Below, piece after piece: positions 1 through 8,484 of a stretch of 28,857 nt of DNA. Source of the stretch: MWBF01 sp964614645 (GTDB taxonomy: Bacteria > Chloroflexota > Anaerolineae > CG2-30-64-16). The stretch lies in NCBI GenBank assembly GCA_964614645.1, contig CAZTMA010000058.1:1-28857 (forward strand), given 5' to 3'. The notes below the pieces were generated by a model. That model ran no database searches, was not told the DNA's origin, and worked only from the letters and a program-made list of their open reading frames with translations. The stretch's first letter is position 1. Each line of letters opens with the position of its first letter. The translations under genes and the position numbers were made by a program.

Positions 1-72
1 CAATGTCATGACGTAATCATGCCATACCTTGTCAAGGGGAACGCTGAACAGTTACGCCAAAAGGATGGCCAA

Positions 73-92
73 CAGGCAAGTGGATTTGCCTG
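73..92 (-). terminator. Stem-loop downstream of the DUF4129 gene, possible operon end
   Basis: CAGGCAA (73-79) and TTGCCTG (86-92) form a perfect 7-bp stem with a 6-nt loop. It lies 30 nt past the stop codon of the last gene of the moxR operon. The sequence that follows on the minus strand has only a short T-run several bases away, so it is at best a weak intrinsic terminator. Nothing else was recognised in the first 120 bases. Confidence 0.35.
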
Positions 93-121
93 GAGCCGGT
101 GTATTCCGATTCAACGCGCCT

Positions 122-1843
122 TCAGCGCACCTTCTCCTGTGAACCCTTCTCCTGTGAACCCTTGTCCTGTGGACCCTTATCCTGTGGCCCCGTGGGCCGG
201 CGCAGCGCCTTCATCACCCGCCGCCATGCCTCCTGCACGGTCGAGACCTCCGTCTCGGCGATCTCGCGCGGCGCATAGCGCGCATCGAGGAAGGCCTCTG
301 TCAGTTCGTGAACGTCGGTCTCCGCATCAGGCCAGGCAGCTTCAAGGTCATGCTCGTATTCCAGCGGCGTCTTGTGCGCCGGACGACCCAGGCCGCGATC
401 GGCAGCCCGCTCCGCCGCGCGCAGATAGTAGTAGCGCACCTTCTCCCGTGCCGCCATGCGATCCAGGCGGGCACGCCGCGGCCGCCCCAGCGCCAGCTCA
501 CCCGCCCGGCTGCGGCGCAGGCGCTCGCGCAGGGCGCCCAACCCGCTCTGCAGCGCCGCGTCCAACTGTGACTTGCGGGCGCGCCACCAGTACCGCAAAT
601 TGTAGGCCCAAGCGAACCAGCGCCCCTTGAGCAAACCGTGGCCGCGCAAGAAGTTGAACAGCAGATAGCCGCCCACCAGGGCCACGACCACCCATACCAG
701 GGCTCCGCGCACCCAATCGGGAATCTGCAGCTGGCTGACCATCTCGGTCTGCGTCGGCAGCTCCAGCGGCGCGGGCGCAGCCGCCGGCGCGCCGCCGCTG
801 TCAGCGAACAGCCAGCGCAGCGGATAGAGCAGCAGCGACAGCAGGGCCGAAAGCAGGAAACTGACCACCATGCCGGCGCGTATCAACAACGCCAGAAGCC
901 ACTCCAGCGCACGGGTCAATGGCCCGGTGGAGCCAATCGGCAGCAGCAGCGCAATCGCGGCAACGGCCAGCAGCACGAACAGGCTGTTCCAGTGCCAGCG
1001 GCGGAACACAGGCGTGGCCACGTCGACACGCTGGTTGTACCACTGCCCGCGCAGCACGGCCAGCCGGGCATCGCTGAGCAGGAACAGGCCGGCCAGGAAG
1101 TAGCACAGCATCCCGACCAGCACATCCGGCGGCAGGCCAAGCTCGCCCAGGCCGAACCGCAGCGACCTGCCGCCCTCGGTGATGTTGACGCGCGACAGCC
1201 CGGCCAGCATCACCATCGGCAGGCCGCCCCACGTCCAGCGCGTCGCAAAGCGCACGAGGATCTCCTGCCGCGAGATGGGCCGGAACGCGCGCATGTGGCT
1301 TTCCGGCTCACCCCACGAATGGCTCTCCCGCGCGGCGACTTCGTCCGATTGGATGGCGAGTTCCTGAAAATCCGAGGTAACCGCGACGGCCAGCACCCAC
1401 GCCAGCACCACGAGCACGCCGGTGGACAACATCTGCGCGCCGAGGAACGCGCCCGGATGCCGCAGCCAGAGGCTCAGGTCTGCGGCGGTCGGCCAGCCGG
1501 TCGAGAACATGAACATGCTGAGGCGGGTCAGTACCACCAGCAGCAGGACCTCGCCCAGGCGAAAGAGGACGCCACGGCGGTTACGCAGCTCGGGCCGGCC
1601 CAGCCGGAGCGTCGTGATGACGCCCAGCAGGCCCGCAAAGACGGCCAGCGGGAAGGCATACCCCAGCCGCCAGCCGCTCAACGCCCGGATGACCGCCACC
1701 GGCGCGACGACGGTGCTGCCGGCCAGCACACCGATGGCCAGCGCCCTGAACGCGCCGGTGCGCCAGGTCGTATCCTCGAACCCGATCCAGGGTCGGGAGG
1801 GAGGGGCTTCAGGCAGAGGGGCGGACGGGCCGGGGGGTCTCAT
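122..1843 (-). CDS. Multi-pass membrane protein with C-terminal DUF4129 domain
   Basis: 573 residues and the last gene of the moxR operon. About nine hydrophobic segments occupy residues 30 to 400. A charged cytoplasmic tail then carries a DUF4129-like stretch at about 465-540 (YYYLRAAERAADRGLGRP, then TPLEYEHDLEAAWPDAETDVHELTEAFLDARYA split by short gaps). DUF4129 is usually found at the end of TgpA-type transglutaminase membrane proteins or in genes beside them. No transglutaminase Cys-His-Asp core is visible here, so this is the membrane/DUF4129 partner alone. The ATG at 1841-1843 follows the DUF58 stop by one base, which implies coupled translation. The C-terminus ends in four repeated pentapeptides. 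The family function is unknown; a role in cell-envelope assembly with MoxR and DUF58 partners is inference from context. Confidence 0.8.
   Translation of the reverse strand: MRPPGPSAPLPEAPPSRPWIGFEDTTWRTGAFRALAIGVLAGSTVVAPVAVIRALSGWRLGYAFPLAVFAGLLGVITTLRLGRPELRNRRGVLFRLGEVLLLVVLTRLSMFMFSTGWPTAADLSLWLRHPGAFLGAQMLSTGVLVVLAWVLAVAVTSDFQELAIQSDEVAARESHSWGEPESHMRAFRPISRQEILVRFATRWTWGGLPMVMLAGLSRVNITEGGRSLRFGLGELGLPPDVLVGMLCYFLAGLFLLSDARLAVLRGQWYNQRVDVATPVFRRWHWNSLFVLLAVAAIALLLPIGSTGPLTRALEWLLALLIRAGMVVSFLLSALLSLLLYPLRWLFADSGGAPAAAPAPLELPTQTEMVSQLQIPDWVRGALVWVVVALVGGYLLFNFLRGHGLLKGRWFAWAYNLRYWWRARKSQLDAALQSGLGALRERLRRSRAGELALGRPRRARLDRMAAREKVRYYYLRAAERAADRGLGRPAHKTPLEYEHDLEAAWPDAETDVHELTEAFLDARYAPREIAETEVSTVQEAWRRVMKALRRPTGPQDKGPQDKGSQEKGSQEKVR
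132..191. repeat. Four tandem 15-bp repeats inside a gene end
   Basis: Four consecutive 15-mers of the form TTCTCCTGTGAACCC (132-146, 147-161, 162-176, 177-191). The first two are identical and the last two diverge by a few bases. On the minus strand they encode the pentapeptides GPQDK, GPQDK, GSQEK and GSQEK at the extreme C-terminus of the DUF4129 protein. The unit is a multiple of three, so copy-number change would preserve the frame. Confidence 0.85.
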
Positions 1844-1844
1844 C

Positions 1845-3041
1845 TCAATGCACCCTAATGTCTTGCCAGCGCTTCAGCTCGTTCTCAGAGGCCACCTGGT
1901 ACGCGGCAATGCCAAGCTGGCGGCTGCGCTCCCGCACGATCCCGAACCGCGCATATGGCTCCGTGACCATCAGCACGGGATTGAGGCCCGCGCGGCGCAG
2001 GCGATGGAGCGCGGCGCAGATGGCCTCGTCGCCGGAGGGCGTCAATGCGATGACCGTCGTGCCCCACGGGAGGCTCGCGGTCGCGGTCGGCAGCCACTCA
2101 GCCAGGGGAGTCGTGTCGGTCAACTGCACGCGCGCCAGCCATTCCAGCAGCTTCATCAGGTGGGGGCGACCCGGCCGCGGCGGGATGGTCCAGCAACGGG
2201 CGCCGCTCGGCGTGTCAAGGCCGTTGCTCGCCAGCCCGACTACCTGTCGCTGCTCGATCGTCAGGAAGCTCGCCAGGGAAGCCGCGACGACGATGCCCCA
2301 CTCGCTCGCCGTGCCCCGCAGGTGGCGCGAGTAGTTCGCACCGTCGAGGTCAAGGAAGATCACGCTCGTCAGCGACACGGCCGGCTCATACTTCTTGACC
2401 TGCAGCGTGCCGGCCCGCGCGCTGCTCTTCCAGTCCACGTTGCGCAGCGGGTCGCCGGCCTGGTACGGCCGCACGCCGGTGATGCGCGCCGGGTCAGAGA
2501 AAATCTGCTGGCGGCTCCTGATCGTGCCATAGGGTGCGCGCGAGGCGAGATTGACCCGTGACAGGGGGATGACGCGGGGATAGACGACCAGGGGCGTGCG
2601 CTCACCGAAGGTGCCGGTCGCTTCAGCAAAGCCGAACAGATCGCCCGTACTCAGCATCCCCGGTCCAATCTGGTAGTAGCCGCGTTGCTGGCCCACCAGT
2701 TCGTAGCCGAGGTGCACCTTCTCCTTCGGGCGCAGCGTGACCGCCTCGCGCAGCGGGCCCGACGCCCCCAGGTTGCCCGGCGGGGTCTCCTCGTAGCGCA
2801 GCCAGGGGACGGGCCACCAACTGCGATTTTCCAGTTGGATATCGACTGCGGTGCGCTCGCCGGTGAAGATGTGGCTGGTGAAGCGCCGCGTGACCCGCAG
2901 CCGCGGGAGATTGCGCGCAGTCCACCAGCGCGCCAACGCATACGTCCCCGCCAGCACATAGACGATGTAAAATACGATATCCATGCGCAGCAGGATCGCA
3001 GTCAGCAGGAGCAGGAGGAGGACCAGCGGCAGTTCGAGCAT
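1845..3041 (-). CDS. DUF58 domain protein, MoxR partner
   Basis: 398 residues from the ATG at 3041, four bases after the rsmI stop. A longer reading from 3080 would overlap rsmI and is not preferred. Two hydrophobic segments lie at residues 3-38. The DUF58 signature is clear at 188-219 (TGVRPYQAGDPLRNVDWK, then SSARAGTLQVKKYE). A vWA-like strand follows at 227-233 (VIFLDLD). In this family the C-terminal half has a von Willebrand A fold, and the gene nearly always follows a moxR AAA+ ATPase, as it does here with rsmI between. The pair is thought to assemble or activate metal-dependent or envelope complexes; the substrate here is unknown. It is transcribed as the third gene of the operon and is directly coupled to the DUF4129 gene. 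Confidence 0.88.
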   Translation of the reverse strand: MLELPLVLLLLLLTAILLRMDIVFYIVYVLAGTYALARWWTARNLPRLRVTRRFTSHIFTGERTAVDIQLENRSWWPVPWLRYEETPPGNLGASGPLREAVTLRPKEKVHLGYELVGQQRGYYQIGPGMLSTGDLFGFAEATGTFGERTPLVVYPRVIPLSRVNLASRAPYGTIRSRQQIFSDPARITGVRPYQAGDPLRNVDWKSSARAGTLQVKKYEPAVSLTSVIFLDLDGANYSRHLRGTASEWGIVVAASLASFLTIEQRQVVGLASNGLDTPSGARCWTIPPRPGRPHLMKLLEWLARVQLTDTTPLAEWLPTATASLPWGTTVIALTPSGDEAICAALHRLRRAGLNPVLMVTEPYARFGIVRERSRQLGIAAYQVASENELKRWQDIRVH

Positions 3042-3045
3042 CGCG

Positions 3046-3795
3046 TTACTCGTCCGCCTCGTCGGCCCCGTCGGCCTCATCGTCGTCTTGTTCCGACAGG
3101 CCGGCGTTGGGCAGAGCCGCGGCGGTCTGCCGGCCCAACCCCTCGATGACCACCGCGTACTCGCCCCTCGGCGGGGAGCGGCGCAGCCCCTCGATCAACT
3201 CGCTCAGCGTGCCGCGCTCCACCGATTCGTGGAGCTTGGTCAGTTCGTGGGCTAGCGCCGCGCGGCGGTCGCCGTAGACCGCGAGCGCATCCTGCAGGAA
3301 GGCGGCCAGCCGGTACGGGCTCTCGTAGAAGACGAGCGTGTGCGGCGAATCGCGGTCCACTTCGAGGAACCGGCGCCGCGGCCCGCCCTTGTGCGGCGGA
3401 AAGCCCCGGTAGGTGAAGCTGTGGAGCGGCAGGCCGGACAGCACGACGGCCATGATGACCGCCGCGGGGCCGGGGATCATGGTCACTTCCTCGCCGGCGG
3501 CCACCGCCCGCTGCACGATCGAATAGCCGGGGTCCGAGATGCCCGGCGTGCCCGCCTCCGTCACCACCGCAACCGACTGGCCCTCAGCCAGCAGTCGCAG
3601 CAGCCGGTCGCCCGCGCGGTCCTCGTTATGCCCGTGAAAGGCTATCTGCGGCTTGCGGATGTCGAAGTGCTTCAGCAGGATGCCGGTCTTGCGCGTGTCC
3701 TCGCTGGCGATGACGTCCACGCTGCGCAGCACTTCCAGCGCGCGCAACGTTATGTCGCCCAAGTTGCCGATCGGCGTCGCAACGAGGTACAACAC
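3046..3795 (-). CDS. rsmI: 16S rRNA (cytidine(1402)-2'-O)-methyltransferase
   Basis: 249 residues of the tetrapyrrole-methylase fold, responsible for 2'-O-methylation of C1402 in the decoding centre of 16S rRNA with SAM as donor. Family hallmarks are TPIGNLGDIT (7-16), SEDTRKTGILL (31-41), EAGTPGISDPG (80-90), IPGPAA (107-112) and GFPPHKG (131-137). It is a little shorter than the usual 270-290 residues and ends in a very acidic tail (DDDEADGADEADE). The start is GTG at 3793-3795, three bases after the moxR stop. Its position between moxR and the DUF58 gene is unusual for a housekeeping rRNA methylase. It must be co-transcribed with them, since spacing on both sides is 3-4 nt. Confidence 0.95.
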   Translation of the reverse strand: MLYLVATPIGNLGDITLRALEVLRSVDVIASEDTRKTGILLKHFDIRKPQIAFHGHNEDRAGDRLLRLLAEGQSVAVVTEAGTPGISDPGYSIVQRAVAAGEEVTMIPGPAAVIMAVVLSGLPLHSFTYRGFPPHKGGPRRRFLEVDRDSPHTLVFYESPYRLAAFLQDALAVYGDRRAALAHELTKLHESVERGTLSELIEGLRRSPPRGEYAVVIEGLGRQTAAALPNAGLSEQDDDEADGADEADE

Positions 3796-3798
3796 AGC

Positions 3799-4746
<948 letters not shown>

Positions 4747-4816
4747 AAGATGTCCTCCTGTGGCCCGCGGTGCAGAGAGTTCCGGGGGTCGTCAGCGTAC
4801 AGCAGAGTGCATCGGC

Positions 4817-4844
4817 ATTTTAGCACAGCCGCGGCCCTTCTCAA
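4817..4844 (-). promoter_or_regulatory. Candidate promoter of the moxR operon (extended -10)
   Basis: Read on the minus strand: TTGAGA (plus 4839-4844), a 16-nt spacer, then TAAAAT (plus 4817-4822), preceded by TG one base upstream (TGCTAAAAT). The implied start is about 65 nt before the TTG start codon. Predicted from consensus only. Confidence 0.5.
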
Positions 4845-4912
4845 AGACGCTGACTGTTTTGCCGTGCATTTGGGATATAGAAAATCTGTTTGGGAAATTC
4901 TGCGAAAACCCC

Positions 4913-4941
4913 TTGACAACGAACAAACGTTCCTATATAAT
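4913..4941 (+). promoter_or_regulatory. lexA promoter (sigma-70/A type)
   Basis: A perfect TTGACA (4913-4918) and a perfect TATAAT (4936-4941) are separated by 17 bp. The predicted start point is near 4948, about 50 nt before the lexA ATG. A LexA box fills the spacer. Confidence 0.9.
4920..4933 (+). promoter_or_regulatory. LexA operator (Bacillus-type SOS box)
   Basis: CGAACAAACGTTCC matches the Gram-positive SOS consensus CGAACRNRYGTTYC at every position. It lies between the -35 and -10 hexamers of the lexA promoter, so bound LexA would block polymerase. This supports autoregulation of lexA and of the coupled downstream glycosylase gene. Confidence 0.9.
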
Positions 4942-4945
4942 ACTC

Positions 4946-4961
4946 CCGAACATAATTTCGG
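4946..4961 (+). promoter_or_regulatory. Second, weaker palindrome at the lexA start site
   Basis: CCGAA (4946-4950) and TTCGG (4957-4961) flank a 6-nt centre, at the predicted transcription start. It resembles half of a LexA box (CGAAC) but lacks the matching GTTC. It could be a secondary LexA site or a short 5' stem of the mRNA. Confidence 0.35.
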
Positions 4962-4997
4962 CCCCCAACACAGATCGGGTGCCGCAAGGAGGCCTTT

Positions 4998-5651
4998 ATG
5001 TCGCTGTCAGAACGCCAGGTCAAGATCCTGGAATTTATCGACACCTACTTCCAGGAGCACAACTATCCGCCGACCATCCGGGAGATCGGTAAGGCGGTCG
5101 GCATCTCGTCCACCTCGGTGGTCAAGTACAACCTCGAACGGCTCCAGGAGAAGGAAAAGCTGGAGCGCAGCAAAGAGGTCTCGCGCGGCCTGCGCCTGAT
5201 CAAGGCCGCGCCAAGCAATGGCGACACCGTCGACGCGCCGTCGCGGCTGGTGCGTGTGCCGAAGCTGGGGCACATCTCCGCCGGCCAGCCGATTGCTGCG
5301 GCAGGCCAGCAGGACAATCCCTACGCGGGCGACACGCTGACCCTCACCGCCGACCTCGTGCCCGATCGCGCCAACCTGTATGCGCTGCGCGTCCAGGGCG
5401 ATTCGATGATCGACGCGCTGGTCTTTGACGGCGACTGGGTCATCATCGAGCACCGCGAGACCGCGGAACGCGGGGATATGGTCGTCGCGTGGATCGAAGA
5501 CAAGGAAGAGACCACGCTCAAGTATTACTATCCCGAAGGAGCAAACGTCCGCCTCCAGCCGGCCAACCCGGCCTATCAGCCGATCTATGTGCCGGCCGAA
5601 CAGCTCAAGGTCCAGGGCAAAGTGCTGACCATCGTGCGCCAGCTCGTGTGA
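4998..5651 (+). CDS. lexA: LexA SOS repressor / autopeptidase
   Basis: 217 residues. The N-terminal winged-helix DNA-binding domain spans about 1-65 (YPPTIREIGKAVGISSTSVV at 23-42 holds the recognition helix). The C-terminal S24 autopeptidase domain has the Ala95-Gly96 cleavage bond (HISAGQPI), nucleophile Ser136 (QGDSM) and general-base Lys175 (TTLKYY). RecA-stimulated self-cleavage relieves repression of SOS genes. The start is ATG at 4998, with AAGGAGG (4986-4992) five bases upstream. The promoter carries a consensus SOS box, and the stop codon overlaps the GTG of the following 3-methyladenine glycosylase. No missing residues. Confidence 0.97.
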   Translation: MSLSERQVKILEFIDTYFQEHNYPPTIREIGKAVGISSTSVVKYNLERLQEKEKLERSKEVSRGLRLIKAAPSNGDTVDAPSRLVRVPKLGHISAGQPIAAAGQQDNPYAGDTLTLTADLVPDRANLYALRVQGDSMIDALVFDGDWVIIEHRETAERGDMVVAWIEDKEETTLKYYYPEGANVRLQPANPAYQPIYVPAEQLKVQGKVLTIVRQLV

Positions 5652-6253
5652 CAGCGCCCGATCCACGCCTGCCGCGCGCGTTCTACGAACGTCCCACGAT
5701 GACCGTGGCCCGCGATCTGCTGGGCCAACGTCTCGTGCGCGTGCTGGCGGGCATCCGCTTGAGCGGCCTGATCTGTGAAACCGAGGCGTACGGCGGACCG
5801 GACGACGAATCCTCCCATGCGTTCCGCCGTACGCCGCGCAGCGCCATCATGTACGGCGCGCCCGGCCACGCCTACGTCTACCGCATCTACGGCATCCACC
5901 ACTGCCTGAACACCGTCACCGAACCGGATGGCCAGCCCGGCGCGGTGCTCATCCGCGCTATGTTCCCCCAGGAAGGCCTGGAGATCATGCGCGACCGCCG
6001 CGGGGTGCGCACGGACGCGCACCTGACGGATGGGCCGGGGAAGCTGTGCGCGGCGCTGGCGATCGACCTGGCGCAGAACGGGCTGGACCTGGTAACCGGG
6101 GAGGCCGTCTCCATTGAGGCGGGCGAAGCCGTGGCTGACGCCCATGTGCGCGTGACCCCGCGCATCGGCGTGCGCGGGAGCGCAGAGGCGCGCGGGCGGC
6201 CCTGGCGCTTCGTATGGACGCCCGTCACCGCCCCAGCCGCGCGAGGGTCCTGA
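5648..6253 (+). CDS. mpg: DNA-3-methyladenine glycosylase (AAG/MPG family)
   Basis: 201 residues from a GTG at 5648 that overlaps the lexA stop (GTGA). A longer frame exists, but the protein family begins at about LPRAFYERPT, which fits this start. It removes alkylated purines (3-methyladenine, hypoxanthine) in base excision repair. Seen: ICETEAYGGPDDESSHAF at 42-59, where the catalytic Glu46, Tyr48 and His57 align with human AAG Glu125, Tyr127 and His136, and YVYRIYGIHHCLN at 76-88. Translational coupling to lexA puts it under SOS control. Its 3' end overlaps the convergent murJ gene by 29 nt. Confidence 0.95.
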   Translation: MTAPDPRLPRAFYERPTMTVARDLLGQRLVRVLAGIRLSGLICETEAYGGPDDESSHAFRRTPRSAIMYGAPGHAYVYRIYGIHHCLNTVTEPDGQPGAVLIRAMFPQEGLEIMRDRRGVRTDAHLTDGPGKLCAALAIDLAQNGLDLVTGEAVSIEAGEAVADAHVRVTPRIGVRGSAEARGRPWRFVWTPVTAPAARGS

Positions 6254-7832
6254 CCTCCGGCATGCGCAGGACGAAGGCCGCAGCCAGGTAAAGCAGCCCG
6301 CCGCCCGCAAGCCCGAGCGGCGCCACGAGCAGGACCGGCTGGGCAGCCCACTCGCGTGCCGCCCATACCAGAGCAACCGCCATCAACCCCGCCGCGATGC
6401 CGGCCTTGATGACCGTCGCCCACAGCCGCGGCCACTCCAACCCCTGCAGCCGCCGCGACAACAGCCAGACCAGCAGCACCATCTCCACCGATGTCGCAAT
6501 CGTGTTCGCCAGCGCCAGCCCGGCATGGCCGAGCGGCCCGCGCAGCCACAGGCTGAGCAACACGTTGCCAGCCATCGCCGCCACCCCGATCACCACGGGC
6601 GTGCGCGTGTCGTGCAGGGCATAGAAGGCGCGCGCCACGATTTCGACGACGGAATGACCCACCAGCCCGAGCGCATAATACATCAGCGCCGCCGCGGTCA
6701 GCGCGGTCGACGACGCGGTGAACTCGCCGCGCTCCAGCAGCAGGCGAATCAACGGCACGCGCCAGACGAACAACCCCACCGCCGCGGGAATCGCCAGGAA
6801 CAGCACCGCGCGCAGCGTGCCGCTGATGGTCTGGCGCAGCTCGGTGCGGCGCCCCTGGGCCTCCAGCGCAGCAAACGTGGGAAAGGCCGCAGTGGCGACG
6901 CCCTGCGCGACGATCCCCTGCGGCAGCAGCATGAGCATCCACGCATAGTTCAGCGCGGAGAGGCTCCCCGCGGGCAGGGCGGATGCCAGGATGGTGTTGA
7001 CCCAGAAGTTGAGCTGCACGGCGGCCAGCCCCAGCACACGGGGCCCCATCAGCCGCGCCACCTCGTGAACCTTGCGATCGGCCAGTCCCAGCGTGGCATA
7101 GTAGCGCGCGCCGTGGCGCCACAGGCCAAAGAGCTGCACATCGAGGTGCAGCGCCGCGCCCACCACGACGCCGATGACCAGGCCGTGCACGCCGAGGGTT
7201 GGCGCGAGGAACCATGCTCCGGCTATAATGCTGAGGTTGTAGAGCACAGGCGCGAGCGCTGGCAGCAGGAAGTGGTTGAAGCTGTTCAGCACGCCCATAA
7301 TGATGCCGCTGACGCCGAAGATGACCGTGCTAACGAGCATCCAGCGCATCAAATCTGCGGTCAGAGCCTGCTGTGCGGGGCTGAAACCCGGGGCCAGGAT
7401 GGTGCTGACGAGCCATGGGGCCGCTGCTGCCGTCGCAATCGTGACCGCGGTCAGCAATATCAGCACCAGGTTGGTCACCGCGCTAAAAACACGCCACGCG
7501 CCGGTCAGGTCGCGCCGTGCCACGCAGCCGGCGAACACGGGGATGAACGCGGAGCCGAGCGCGCCGCCCGCAATGAGCTGGAACAGCAGGTCCGGCACGC
7601 GAAATGCGGCCAGGTACGCGTCGAGGTCTGCGCTGGTGCCGAAGCGCGCGCTGATGATCATCTCGCGGGCCAGCCCGGCCATGCGGCTGAGAAAGAACAG
7701 CGCCATCACGAGCGTTGCCGCGCGCAGGATACGGCGGTTGATGCCGGCGGTGCCGGTGCTGCCAGTCGTACTGGTGCTGCCTGACGTTCCGGCTGGGGCA
7801 GGAGATGTGCTGGTGCGCACGGGTGGTTGCAT
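6225..7832 (-). CDS. murJ: Lipid II flippase MurJ (MviN)
   Basis: 535 residues of the MOP/MVF superfamily, with about 14 membrane helices. It flips the peptidoglycan precursor lipid II across the cytoplasmic membrane. Family features include RAATLVMALFFLSRMAGLAR (37-56) in helix 1, FRVPDLLFQLIAGGALGSAF at about 76-95, and VEIVARAFYALHDTRTPVVI in the second half. The first 30 residues are a Ser/Thr/Gly-rich low-complexity stretch, unusual for MurJ, so an internal start cannot be ruled out. No Shine-Dalgarno precedes the ATG at 7832. Instead, an extended -10 (TGATATAAT) ends 7 nt before it, suggesting a leaderless mRNA. Its 3' end overlaps the convergent mpg by 29 nt. Confidence 0.95.
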   Translation of the reverse strand: MQPPVRTSTSPAPAGTSGSTSTTGSTGTAGINRRILRAATLVMALFFLSRMAGLAREMIISARFGTSADLDAYLAAFRVPDLLFQLIAGGALGSAFIPVFAGCVARRDLTGAWRVFSAVTNLVLILLTAVTIATAAAAPWLVSTILAPGFSPAQQALTADLMRWMLVSTVIFGVSGIIMGVLNSFNHFLLPALAPVLYNLSIIAGAWFLAPTLGVHGLVIGVVVGAALHLDVQLFGLWRHGARYYATLGLADRKVHEVARLMGPRVLGLAAVQLNFWVNTILASALPAGSLSALNYAWMLMLLPQGIVAQGVATAAFPTFAALEAQGRRTELRQTISGTLRAVLFLAIPAAVGLFVWRVPLIRLLLERGEFTASSTALTAAALMYYALGLVGHSVVEIVARAFYALHDTRTPVVIGVAAMAGNVLLSLWLRGPLGHAGLALANTIATSVEMVLLVWLLSRRLQGLEWPRLWATVIKAGIAAGLMAVALVWAAREWAAQPVLLVAPLGLAGGGLLYLAAAFVLRMPEVRTLARLGR

Positions 7833-7839
7833 GGGCCGG

Positions 7840-7848
7840 ATTATATCA
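7840..7848 (-). promoter_or_regulatory. Extended -10 element in front of murJ
   Basis: Minus-strand TGATATAAT (hexamer at plus 7840-7845). The predicted start falls on or next to the murJ ATG, 7 nt downstream. No clear -35 was found, which is tolerated by extended -10 promoters. Confidence 0.5.
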
Positions 7849-7864
7849 TGAGATGGAGGAGAAG

Positions 7865-8410
7865 ATGGGTCGGGAAGACCAGGGCGTGAGCAAGAGCCGT
7901 CACCGCTACCAGGTGATCCCCCGCGTGCTCTGTTTTGTCACCCACGATGACGGCGCAGGGGACGGCGCGAGGGTGCTTCTGCTGCGCGGCGGGCCGCACA
8001 AACGCATCTGGGCGGGCCGCTACAACGGCCTGGGCGGCCACGTCGAGCGCGGCGAGGACATCTACGCCGCGACATTACGTGAAGTACGCGAGGAGGCCGG
8101 GCTGGAAATTCAGGGTTTATTACTACGCGCAGTCGTGCACGCCGATGCCGGAGACCCGCACGTGGGGATCCTGTTCTTCGTTTTCACCGCGCACGCGGAC
8201 TCAAGGGACGTGACGCCCTCCGAAGAGGGCGCGCTGGAATGGCACCGGCAGGACGCGCTGCCCCTCGCTGAGATGGTCGAGGATCTGCCCGTGTTGCTGC
8301 CGAAAGTGCTGGCCATGCAGCCGCACGACCCGCCCCTGTTCGTGGCTTATTCGTATGACGAAGCCGACCGGCTGGTCATGCACTTCGCGGACAGAGAGAG
8401 CAAGAACTGA
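7865..8410 (+). CDS. NUDIX hydrolase
   Basis: 181 residues from the ATG at 7865, chosen because GGAGG (7855-7859) lies five bases upstream. An ATG at 7853 is in frame but lacks a ribosome binding site. The complete Nudix box is present at residues 58-80: Gly58, Glu64, then REVREEAGL (72-80). It fits GX5EX7REUXEEXGU with all metal-binding glutamates, so it should be active on a nucleoside-diphosphate-linked substrate. The overall pattern (VLLLRGGPHKRIWAGRYNGL) resembles the 8-oxo-dGTP diphosphatase-like branch, but the substrate cannot be assigned from sequence. Diverges from murJ across a 32-bp gap and converges on the alpha/beta hydrolase. Confidence 0.92.
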   Translation: MGREDQGVSKSRHRYQVIPRVLCFVTHDDGAGDGARVLLLRGGPHKRIWAGRYNGLGGHVERGEDIYAATLREVREEAGLEIQGLLLRAVVHADAGDPHVGILFFVFTAHADSRDVTPSEEGALEWHRQDALPLAEMVEDLPVLLPKVLAMQPHDPPLFVAYSYDEADRLVMHFADRESKN

Positions 8411-8478
8411 ACCGCCAAGGCGCAAAGTACGCGAAGTCTTGAAACTATTTCTTAGCGCTCTTGGCGTCTTCGCGGTTC
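8409..8478. repeat. 28-bp imperfect inverted repeat between convergent genes
   Basis: The arms are 8409-8436 and 8451-8478 with a 14-nt centre, and 22 of 28 positions pair. Each arm is built from three degenerate CGCNAAG units. It fills the whole gap between the NUDIX and alpha/beta hydrolase stop codons. It could act as a bidirectional terminator or be a dispersed palindromic element; there is no long T-run. Confidence 0.75.
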
Positions 8479-8484
8479 CTATTC

